Source of the DNA: a candidate division CSSED10-310 bacterium
Lineage (GTDB): Bacteria > CSSED10-310 > JAFGJC01
Direction: 5' to 3'
DNA length: 6,086 nucleotides
NCBI GenBank assembly: GCA_016929305.1
Contig: JAFGJC010000191.1
Coordinates: forward strand, 1-6,086
The notes under the pieces were generated by a model that searched no databases, was not told the origin of the DNA, and saw only the letters and a list, made by a program, of their open reading frames with translations. Both the position numbers and the translations under genes were made by a program. Shown here one piece after another: positions 1-6,086 of the stretch (position 1 is the first letter of the stretch; each line of letters opens with the position of its first letter).

Positions 1-879
1 AGATTGTATCTTCCAGGAGATCAGCCAAAATTCTTTATTAATGCGGGGATACATAAACCTGATGGATTGATACTTGATCTGGAAGATTCCGTAGCACCGG
101 TTGCCAAAGAATCCGCTCGAATTCTCGTTCGAAACGCTCTTCGATGCATAGATTTCAAGGGAGCCGAAAGAATGGTCCGAATAAATCAACTCCCCCTGGG
201 ATTTGCAGATCTCGATGAAATCATTCCGCAAAGCGTTGATGTCATTCTTATTCCAAAAGCCGAGACACCGGAACAGATTCAGCAGATCGATGCTCATGTT
301 TCAGAATCCCTGAAAAAACATTCGTTGAAACGCGATGTTTACTTTATGCCCATATTGGAAAGCGCTTTGGGAATTATTAATGCCTATCAGATAGCGAAAG
401 TATCTGATCGAATTATTGGACTTGCGATAGGTTTGGAAGATTACACCGCAGATATGGGTACGCAGCGAACGAAAGAAGGAACAGAAAGTCTTTTTGCACG
501 GATGACTCTGGTAAATGCCGCAAAAGCTGCGGGTATTCAGGCGATTGATACCGTATTTTCAGATGTTGCCGATATGGAAGGATTGGTTGCAAGCGTTAGG
601 GAAGCCAAAGCCTTGGGATTCGATGGGAAAGGTTGTATCCATCCCCGTCAAATTGCTCCAATTCATCATGCATTTGCACCATCAGCGGAAGAAATCGACA
701 AAGCAAAAAGAATTGTAATAGCTTTTGAGGAAGCAGAAGCAAAAGGACTCAGTGTTGTCGCCCTGGGAAGCAAAATGATCGATCCGCCTGTTGTTAAAAG
801 GGCTTTCAGGACAATAAATCTTGCCATAAAAAGCAATCTTTTATCTGTGGATTGGAGGACCGCCAATGACAAAACCTAG
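1..879 (+). CDS. citE: Citrate lyase beta subunit (citryl-ACP lyase), 5' partial
   Basis: CitE cleaves citryl-ACP to oxaloacetate and acetyl-ACP in the cytosolic citrate lyase complex (EC 4.1.3.34 activity). The frame is open to base 1 and there is no plausible start: the first visible residues, RLYLPGDQ, match the RSMLFVPG block that lies about 16 residues into E. coli CitE, so roughly 10-20 N-terminal residues are missing. Counting from base 1, HpcH/HpaI/CitE-family landmarks are LDLEDSV (25-31), VRIN (59-62, substrate-contacting Arg60), IPKAET (84-89), ILES (118-121, Mg-ligand Glu120), GLEDYTAD (144-151, Mg-ligand Asp147), GIQAIDTVFSD (178-188) and LGFDGKGCIHPRQI (205-218). The 292 visible residues plus the missing tip fit the usual length near 300. 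The last 14 bases overlap citF, which favours true citrate lyase over related malyl-CoA or citramalyl-CoA lyases. The carrier gene citD is expected just upstream but is not visible. Confidence 0.95.
   Translation, partial: RLYLPGDQPKFFINAGIHKPDGLILDLEDSVAPVAKESARILVRNALRCIDFKGAERMVRINQLPLGFADLDEIIPQSVDVILIPKAETPEQIQQIDAHVSESLKKHSLKRDVYFMPILESALGIINAYQIAKVSDRIIGLAIGLEDYTADMGTQRTKEGTESLFARMTLVNAAKAAGIQAIDTVFSDVADMEGLVASVREAKALGFDGKGCIHPRQIAPIHHAFAPSAEEIDKAKRIVIAFEEAEAKGLSVVALGSKMIDPPVVKRAFRTINLAIKSNLLSVDWRTANDKT
854..858 (+). promoter_or_regulatory. Ribosome binding site of citF, inside citE
   Basis: GGAGG lies 7 bases before the ATG at 866 and within the last codons of citE. The strong site and the 14-base gene overlap indicate coupled translation of the two subunits and fix the citF start. 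Confidence 0.85.
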
Positions 880-2428
880 CACCGCCATTAATGCGGCAGG
901 CAGAGAAGTATTAACAGAAATAAACGGTGAGCAGCACCAGCCATTTTTAGGTGTGGGCAAATACAAACCCAAGGGCAGGAAAGCATCTCCCCCGATTCGA
1001 ACCGTCATTGACTATCCTCAATCAGGAGACAAAAGAGTTGCATCCATAAAAAATGCTTTGGAACTTTGCGGTATTCGAGATGGCATGACAATCTCAACAC
1101 ACCATCATTTAAGAAACGGAGATTTTGTAGGAAATATGGTGTTTGATGCCGCGGCGGAGTTGGGTGTCAAAAACCTGAGATGGTTTCCCAGTGCTTCATT
1201 TCCCATCCATGAGCCCATTATACAACATTTAAAAAACGGAGTGGTTCATCACATCGAAGGCAGCATGAATGGACCACTGGGAGATTACTGCTCAACAGGA
1301 AAAATGCGCGGCACAGCGATTCTGCGTTCTCATGGAGGTCGTTATCAAGCCGTTCAGGATGGTGAAGTACATATCGATATCGCTGTAATCTCAGCTCCCA
1401 CAGCTGACCCTTTTGGAAACGCCAATGGTGTGAGAGGACCAGCCGCCTGCGGTCTTCTGGGATTCGCGCTCGCGGATTCACAATATGCAGACCATGTGAT
1501 CGTCGTAACAGATAATCTGGAACCGTTTCCTTGTATCCCGTGGCAGATCCAGGGCAATAATGTTGATTATGTTGTTGAAGTCGATTCCATCGGCGATCCT
1601 ACAAAAATTGTTTCTGGCACAACCCAAATCACCAAAAGCCCGGATCGGCTGCTGATCGCGGAATTGGCCGTTCAGTTTGCCCTTGAAGCAGGACTCGTGC
1701 AAAACGGGTTTTCATTTCAAGCTGGAGCTGGCGGCACATCGCTTGCGTTTGCCATATTTTTAACCGATGTAATGAAAAAAAACGGCATCAAAGCACGTTT
1801 TGTCAGAGGCGGTTCCACGCAATACATGACGAAAATGCTAGAGGAGGGATTGACGGATTTTATTTTGGATGGACAAACCTTCGATCTGGAAGGTGTCCGA
1901 TCCATGCGCGAAAACTCGGCACATCAGGATACTAGTCCCTTCACAAGTTATAACTACCACGGCAAAGGCAATTTCGCCAGCATGATCGATATCGCTATTC
2001 TGGGTGCTACTGAGGTCGATGTCAATTTTAACGCAAATGTCGTGACACACTCCGATGGTAAACTTCTTCATGGTATCGGAGGCTGGCAGAACTGCCTTTT
2101 CGGCAAATGCGTGATCTTGCCGATTCCACTGTTTCGTGACCGGATTCCGGTAATCGTAGATGAAGTGACAACACTCTGCGGTCCCGGCGAACTCATTGAT
2201 GTCATTATAACCGAACGGGGTATTGCCATAAATCCAATCCGAACCGATCTTATCGAATCACTCAAACAGTCATCTCTTCCCTTAAGAACCGTTGAGGAGC
2301 TGAAGTCTGAAGCAGAAAAAATATGTGGCGGCAAACCCGCAAAACCAAAATTGGGAGAGAAAACCGTCGCCGCCATCAAATGGGTGGACGGAACCGTAAT
2401 TGATTGTGTTAAACAAGTCGATTATTGA
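866..2428 (+). CDS. citF: Citrate lyase alpha subunit (citrate:acetyl-ACP transferase)
   Basis: CitF swaps the acetyl group on the acyl carrier subunit for citrate, giving citryl-ACP for CitE (EC 2.8.3.10). The 520 residues compare with about 510 in E. coli. The start is set by GGAGG 7 bases upstream and by an N-terminal NAAGRE block (9-14) like that of other CitF proteins. Shared blocks, recalled from E. coli CitF, are THHHLRNGDFVGNMV (78-92), SHGGRY (155-160), IDIAVISAP (170-178), FGNANG (183-188), GFSFQAGAGGTSLAF (281-295), DVNFNANVVTHSDGKLL (385-401), RGIAINP (451-457) and the terminal DGTVIDCVKQV (508-518). The family has two similar class I CoA-transferase halves, and this shows here: residues 170-187 and 374-391 match at 9 of 18 positions. 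An oddity is GGWQN (405-409), where E. coli has GGHCD. The identity is secure; full activity is not proven because of that change. Confidence 0.96.
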   Translation: MTKPSTAINAAGREVLTEINGEQHQPFLGVGKYKPKGRKASPPIRTVIDYPQSGDKRVASIKNALELCGIRDGMTISTHHHLRNGDFVGNMVFDAAAELGVKNLRWFPSASFPIHEPIIQHLKNGVVHHIEGSMNGPLGDYCSTGKMRGTAILRSHGGRYQAVQDGEVHIDIAVISAPTADPFGNANGVRGPAACGLLGFALADSQYADHVIVVTDNLEPFPCIPWQIQGNNVDYVVEVDSIGDPTKIVSGTTQITKSPDRLLIAELAVQFALEAGLVQNGFSFQAGAGGTSLAFAIFLTDVMKKNGIKARFVRGGSTQYMTKMLEEGLTDFILDGQTFDLEGVRSMRENSAHQDTSPFTSYNYHGKGNFASMIDIAILGATEVDVNFNANVVTHSDGKLLHGIGGWQNCLFGKCVILPIPLFRDRIPVIVDEVTTLCGPGELIDVIITERGIAINPIRTDLIESLKQSSLPLRTVEELKSEAEKICGGKPAKPKLGEKTVAAIKWVDGTVIDCVKQVDY

Positions 2429-2435
2429 TTCTTAT

Positions 2436-2450
2436 ATGTAACGATTACAT
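2436..2450. repeat. Perfect 15-base palindrome downstream of citF
   Basis: ATGTAACGATTACAT has 6-base arms (2436-2441 and 2445-2450) around CGA, starting 7 bases after the citF stop codon. The compact, AT-rich form resembles a dimeric-regulator site, but it could also form a very small RNA hairpin. There is no following T-run, so it is not a standard terminator. Its function is unknown. Confidence 0.55.
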
Positions 2451-2468
2451 TTCATCCATTTTGAAATG
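2448..2468 (+). repeat. Inverted repeat able to form a hairpin next to the peptidase ribosome binding site
   Basis: CATTTCA (2448-2454) and TGAAATG (2462-2468) are exact reverse complements separated by 7 bases. The left arm shares 3 bases with the preceding palindrome, so the two hairpins cannot both form fully in RNA. The right arm ends on the first G of the GAGGT ribosome binding site, so folding could reduce ribosome access. The stem is A/U-rich and probably weak. Confidence 0.5.
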
Positions 2469-2472
2469 AGGT
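2468..2472 (+). promoter_or_regulatory. Ribosome binding site of the M17 aminopeptidase gene
   Basis: GAGGT lies 6 bases before the ATG at 2479. It supports that start and touches the right arm of the inverted repeat at 2448-2468. Confidence 0.7.
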
Positions 2473-2478
2473 TAAAAC

Positions 2479-3996
2479 ATGGAAGTAGCGCTCGCGTTTC
2501 GTAACGAAAAAGCACATCACCAAAACAACGTTATTGTGCATATCATGACAGAGCAGTGTCTGCAGGAAGCATTTCAATCCCCAGAATGGTTTGTCGACGG
2601 GCACTGTGAAATTTTAAAGGCAGCGGCTGCATTGAACGATTTCAATGCGCGCGAAAGTGAAATCATCTTTGTGTATCCCTCATCTGAAAACATCCCGCTG
2701 ACGGTTTTTGTCGGTTTGGGACCGAGAACTCTCCTGAACGCTCGGCAGTTTCAAAATGCAGGTGCCGCTCTTTCCAAACGCGTATCCAAACTAAACCTTC
2801 AGCATGTCATGCTCGATATTTCGGGTCTGGATAATATAGATCCCCATGATATGATCAAACCTTTTCTTGAAGGAATCGCTATCGGTGCCTATACCTTTAC
2901 CAAATATATTTCAGAGAGTAAGCCTTTCCCGCTGGGGAAAATGACCGTCGTAATTCCCGACTACGTTGATAAAGACACCGCTACTCAAGCTGTTATGGAT
3001 GCATCACATAATATCGCCGCATCCAATATTGCCCGACGGCTTACTGATGAAGCATCGAATTATAAAACACCTGAAAAATTTGAAAATCTTGTAAAAGATA
3101 TCCTCAGCAAACAAAAATACAACATTTTCACTTTGGACTATAATGCCTTAGCGACGGAAAACCTTTCTCTTATCAGAGCTGTAGGTCAGGCAGGCAGCGA
3201 TCTGCCTCGTTTACTGATCATCGAAACCCATCCCTTTGAATCTGATTTTACGCTTGGCATCGTCGGCAAAGCGGTGACTTTTGATTCCGGTGGATTAATG
3301 ATTAAATCGCACGAGCAAATGCCGTATATGCGGGAAGATGTCGGGGGTGCAGCAGCTATAGCAGGCGTTCTGTCGGTTATCGATCAACTCAGCCTGAATT
3401 ATAATCTGGTTGCTGCCATTCCCATTGCTGAAAACCTGATTGATTCCAAATCCTATCGACCCTCGGACGTATGCATCACTCGCAACGGTCACTCCATCGA
3501 AATCAATAACACGGATGCTGAAGGCCGATTGCTCCTCGCTGACAGCTTCATCTATCTTCAAGATAAATATAAACTCAACCTTCTCATCGATGTAGCAACA
3601 CTGACAGGAGCTATTGTCAGGGCATTAGGCAGCAAAATGGCGGGATATTTCACTAACAATCAATACATTGCAGATCAACTGGAAATTGCTTCCTGCAAAT
3701 CCAGAGAAAGATTTTGGCGTATGCCTTTGGCGAAGGAGTATGACAGGCTCCTCAATAGTACATATGCAGATCTCAAAAATGACGGAGGTGAACCCAAAGC
3801 CATCACTGCCGCCCTGTTTCTGCAACATTTCGTTAATTCCGGACTGCCCTGGTTACATCTGGATGTCGGTGGAATTCTTGTTCCGGATCCAAATGATCCT
3901 CTCTATGGTGGAGGTTATTTCTCGACAGGAATCCCCACAATTACACTGATCGAATTTCTCAAGCTTTTGAATGTCACTCACCCTTCCTTCAAATAA
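2479..3996 (+). CDS. pepA: M17-family leucyl aminopeptidase (cytosol aminopeptidase)
   Basis: A dinuclear-metal exopeptidase that removes N-terminal residues from peptides in the cytosol; no signal peptide is visible. The 505 residues match the family's usual size near 500. Residues 1-150 form the variable N-terminal domain, including VFVGLGPRTLLNARQFQNAG (76-95), a typical M17 block. The catalytic domain carries VGKAVTFDSGG (262-272; Lys264, Asp269), Lys276, REDVGGAAA (285-293; Asp287), the M17 signature NTDAEGRL (344-351; Asp346, Glu348, Arg350), ATLTGA (373-378), ADLKN (430-434), AITAALFLQHFV (441-452) and WLHLDVGG (458-465). These residues match the family's metal ligands, catalytic Lys and Arg. 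The start follows GAGGT by 6 bases. The 50-base gap after citF allows co-transcription, though the repeats there may regulate it. Family-conserved spots that differ include IDSKSYRPSD (321-330), where E. coli PepA has a Gly-Ala-containing segment and RPGD. The family call is secure; substrate preference is not. Confidence 0.95.
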   Translation: MEVALAFRNEKAHHQNNVIVHIMTEQCLQEAFQSPEWFVDGHCEILKAAAALNDFNARESEIIFVYPSSENIPLTVFVGLGPRTLLNARQFQNAGAALSKRVSKLNLQHVMLDISGLDNIDPHDMIKPFLEGIAIGAYTFTKYISESKPFPLGKMTVVIPDYVDKDTATQAVMDASHNIAASNIARRLTDEASNYKTPEKFENLVKDILSKQKYNIFTLDYNALATENLSLIRAVGQAGSDLPRLLIIETHPFESDFTLGIVGKAVTFDSGGLMIKSHEQMPYMREDVGGAAAIAGVLSVIDQLSLNYNLVAAIPIAENLIDSKSYRPSDVCITRNGHSIEINNTDAEGRLLLADSFIYLQDKYKLNLLIDVATLTGAIVRALGSKMAGYFTNNQYIADQLEIASCKSRERFWRMPLAKEYDRLLNSTYADLKNDGGEPKAITAALFLQHFVNSGLPWLHLDVGGILVPDPNDPLYGGGYFSTGIPTITLIEFLKLLNVTHPSFK

Positions 3997-4164
3997 CCGC
4001 CGAATCTTAAAATCCGGTATTGCAACCCGTCGTCAGTAATCCACTGCTCCCACATTTTTTACAAATATCTTGAACGAAAATGTATCCCTGGCGACTCCTG
4101 GTTATATGATGAAACATCTGGTAGAGTTTTATTATATAGATAACCGTGAAAAGGAGTTTTTGCC
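3997..4164. other. Non-coding gap with no convincing terminator or promoter
   Basis: This 168-base stretch separates the aminopeptidase from the exported-protein gene. It contains a weak imperfect hairpin at 4000-4017 (CCGAAT pairing with ATCCGG, one mismatch, no T-run), a 4-base-stem hairpin at 4034-4046 followed 8 bases later by six Ts (4055-4060), and an AT-rich patch at 4127-4138 with TATTAT (4130-4135) that could be a -10 element, though no good -35 lies at the right distance. A transcription break here is plausible because of the gap length and the composition change beyond it, but no single element proves it. Confidence 0.5.
4151..4156 (+). promoter_or_regulatory. Ribosome binding site of the exported propeller gene
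   Basis: AAGGAG lies 8 bases before the ATG at 4165. It favours that start over the in-frame ATG five codons later at 4180, which is too far from it. Confidence 0.75.
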
Positions 4165-6086
4165 ATGAAGCGAATTCATATGCAGAAGCGATGGTCTGCG
4201 CTGCCCATCATTGAGCTGGCAGTCATCATTTCGCTGACATGTTTCGGTGTTTTCCATGTCATTTCATTTCTCAATGCGGAGGCATTCAGCGTCACTGCCG
4301 TCACTGAAACCATCACTCCACCATCCGAAATCTTCAGTAATATCCACGCATCGCAGCGGGATATGACGGTGAGCAGCGAGCCGTATTTCAATGATCCTGA
4401 TATCGGTATTTCCTGGGACTATTCCTCATATACCGCATCGGCGTTGCTTGAAATCTCCAGGAACCCGGATTTTTCCGATCTTATTGCCGTCGTCAGGGGA
4501 AATGAACCCGGGTTTTGCGGTATTCCGTCGTATATTCTTGGTAACGGCGGCCGATTTTATTATCGGTTGCGAAGCGATTCTGCTGATGATGCACCGGTGA
4601 TCTACAGCCCGGTGAACTGGTTTGCCTGGGATTCAAAATTTGCCGGCATTCACCGAATGGTCAACGGCGATCATCCGCTGGGCAAATCGGAAGCGAGCAT
4701 CTGTGTCCGGGACGGAGAGGGCAATCTGCATTTGGTCGTACCGCATCAATACAGCGACATGAAGACCCAGAACATTCTCTGGTATTTTTCGGATGACGAC
4801 GGTCAGACATGGACCGCTCGCGGTCCGGTAAACCTTCCCGAGCACCGCTTTTCAAAAGCGGCATCCATCACCTACAGCGCGGCCGACAACATGCTGTATG
4901 TAGCCTATCTGGCCGGTCAGTCCATGCGGATGCCCATGCCCGTGTGTATCTGTCAATGCGATCTGTCGGAAGCGGCACCCCGGTTTTCCGGTCATCATAC
5001 TTTTCTCGGGCGAAACGGACTGGCCTGGCGCAAACCTTTCATGGACACGGACACATCCGGCACGGTGCACATGTGCTGGGATGCCCCGCCGTCAACCGGC
5101 CTTATTCATTTTGACCGGCACAGCATTTTCTACACGAACAATCATTCGGAAACCTGGTTGCATCCGATATCCCTTGCCGACAACAATGCCGGCGGTCTGG
5201 AAGCCGGCTCCAATCTGGCATGTATCGGCACCACGGTGCATGTTCTCTGGGAAGGGGGCGCCTGGCGATGGTCGAATGATTACGGAACGACATGGCACCC
5301 CGATCTGGCCGACGATCCCGAATTTGTTATTCCTCCGTCAAGGACACCATCCGGGCTGCGATGGCGCTGCGGCACCTCCACAACAATACCGGGCAGGGAT
5401 GCCATCGCTGTCGTGCTTATCGGGGAGCGGATTTCCGGCGAAACCGGTCAACCCTGGATGAAATATCTAAATTTTGATGAGCTGTGGCTGACCGTATTCG
5501 AACCGGAATCCGGCTGGTCGGATCCCAAATGCGTGCTCGCACTGGATGACAACCCGATGTTTTCACCGGATATTTCTGAAACGCAGCATGTGGTTTATCT
5601 GGAACGTCCGGATATCTCCTGTGACGGTACCCAGACGCTCTATATCGCCTGGGACGAGACCGAGGGCTACGGTCCGGTCCAGGAGGAATACCGACGGGCA
5701 GCCTACATCACCGAAACCGATCTTTCCGGAAAGGTTTTGTCGGCAAAACCCCTGCCGGTTGTGGATGATTTGTGCGGAATGAAGCCGTTGCTCGGTGCAC
5801 CACGGTCAGAGCCCGGATGCGATATTGTCTGGGCCGTCGGGGAAATGCCCCGGTCCGATCTGCGCCCTATCCGCAATGGCATGGATTCCACGCTTGCCGG
5901 TATCATGTTCTGTACTATGGATAATGTGGATCAACACACATCAGAGAGCTTCGGATACCTGGGTGAATTCCACAGCGACGTATCGAATGACGGGTTTCAA
6001 GCGGCACCGCCGTTCCCTGAAATCTGCCTGCCGGAGCTGTCCCACTCGGCGTCACCCCCCACCTGGACACCTGATCCACCGACTCC
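4165..6086 (+). CDS. Exported protein with Fn3-like domain and Asp-box beta-propeller, 3' partial
   Basis: I do not recognise a specific family. The frame is open for 640 codons to the window end, so the stop and C-terminus are missing. Residues 1-13 are basic, 14-37 are a hydrophobic segment, and AEA at 38-40 could be a signal peptidase I site; otherwise it is a membrane anchor, leaving the rest outside the cytoplasm. Residues about 50-152 look like a fibronectin type III-type domain (SWDYSSYTASALLEIS at 83-98, PDFSD, then GGRFYYRLRSDS at 128-139). Then comes a repeat-rich beta region with two standard Asp-boxes, SDDDGQTW (209-216) and SNDYGTTW (370-377), and a degenerate one, TNNHSETW (324-331), as in sialidase-like and other propellers. 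No sialidase FRIP motif is seen, so sialidase activity is not supported. Residues after about 628 turn Pro/Thr-rich, suggesting a linker to a further domain. There are 14 Cys after residue 40, including CICQC (261-265). Start chosen from AAGGAG at 4151. G+C is higher than in the genes to the left. Confidence 0.85.
   Translation, partial: MKRIHMQKRWSALPIIELAVIISLTCFGVFHVISFLNAEAFSVTAVTETITPPSEIFSNIHASQRDMTVSSEPYFNDPDIGISWDYSSYTASALLEISRNPDFSDLIAVVRGNEPGFCGIPSYILGNGGRFYYRLRSDSADDAPVIYSPVNWFAWDSKFAGIHRMVNGDHPLGKSEASICVRDGEGNLHLVVPHQYSDMKTQNILWYFSDDDGQTWTARGPVNLPEHRFSKAASITYSAADNMLYVAYLAGQSMRMPMPVCICQCDLSEAAPRFSGHHTFLGRNGLAWRKPFMDTDTSGTVHMCWDAPPSTGLIHFDRHSIFYTNNHSETWLHPISLADNNAGGLEAGSNLACIGTTVHVLWEGGAWRWSNDYGTTWHPDLADDPEFVIPPSRTPSGLRWRCGTSTTIPGRDAIAVVLIGERISGETGQPWMKYLNFDELWLTVFEPESGWSDPKCVLALDDNPMFSPDISETQHVVYLERPDISCDGTQTLYIAWDETEGYGPVQEEYRRAAYITETDLSGKVLSAKPLPVVDDLCGMKPLLGAPRSEPGCDIVWAVGEMPRSDLRPIRNGMDSTLAGIMFCTMDNVDQHTSESFGYLGEFHSDVSNDGFQAAPPFPEICLPELSHSASPPTWTPDPPT

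Noticed and set aside
2068..2379. A 103-codon open frame on the - strand
   Set aside because: It is antisense to the conserved C-terminal part of CitF and its translation shows no recognisable domain.
4000..4046. Possible rho-independent terminator after the aminopeptidase gene
   Set aside because: The hairpin at 4000-4017 has a mismatch and no T-run. The one at 4034-4046 has only 4 pairs, and the T-run at 4055-4060 is 8 bases away.
4108..4118. Small palindrome GATGAAACATC upstream of the propeller gene
   Set aside because: The arms are only 4 bases and no second copy is seen nearby; it is within chance expectation.
4070..4140. Sigma-70-like promoter using TTGAAC (4070-4075) with TTATAT (4102-4107), or TATTAT (4130-4135)
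   Set aside because: The first pair has a 26-base spacer, too long; the second candidate lacks a recognisable -35 at 16-18 bases. Such boxes are expected by chance in AT-rich DNA.
5081..5461. A 126-codon open frame on the + strand
   Set aside because: It lies wholly inside the longer open frame from 4165, in a different phase, with an Arg/Pro-rich low-complexity translation typical of a G+C-rich shadow and no supporting ribosome binding site.
4165..6086. Calling the propeller protein a sialidase
   Set aside because: Asp-boxes are shared by many propellers. I see no FRIP motif or the arginine triad context needed for a sialidase call.

Overview
The window reads left to right on the + strand: the end of a citrate lyase locus, then an M17 aminopeptidase, then the first 640 codons of an exported repeat protein. 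There are four genes, two cut by the window edges. I see no credible minus-strand gene, RNA gene, CRISPR array or insertion sequence.

Bases 1-2428 hold citE (beta subunit, 5' end missing) and citF (alpha subunit, complete). They overlap by 14 bases and are clearly translationally coupled. Together they encode the two catalytic subunits of citrate lyase: CitF moves the acyl-carrier-protein thioester onto citrate, and CitE splits citryl-ACP into oxaloacetate and acetyl-ACP. The carrier subunit gene (citD) usually lies just before citE and would be outside the window. The accessory genes citX and citG do not follow citF.

A 50-base gap after citF contains two overlapping perfect inverted repeats, the second running into the ribosome binding site of the next gene. 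That gene (2479-3996) is a full-length cytosolic leucyl aminopeptidase (PepA-like) with every metal-binding and catalytic residue I can check. It may share the citEF transcript.

Bases 3997-4164 are non-coding, with no convincing terminator or promoter. From 4165 to the window end one frame stays open. It encodes a signal peptide or membrane anchor, an Fn3-like domain, a beta-propeller-like region with Asp-box (BNR) motifs, and the start of a proline/threonine-rich linker. Its function is unknown. The DNA here is visibly richer in G+C than the left half.

The organism cannot be named from this. Citrate lyase points to a bacterium able to ferment or otherwise cleave citrate, most likely a facultative or strict anaerobe. 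The divergent proteins and an unfamiliar exported propeller protein suit a poorly sampled or uncultured lineage, but that is inference. I do not see a clearly new multi-gene system. The most unusual items are the propeller protein, altered residues in CitF and the aminopeptidase, and the palindromes between citF and the peptidase gene.
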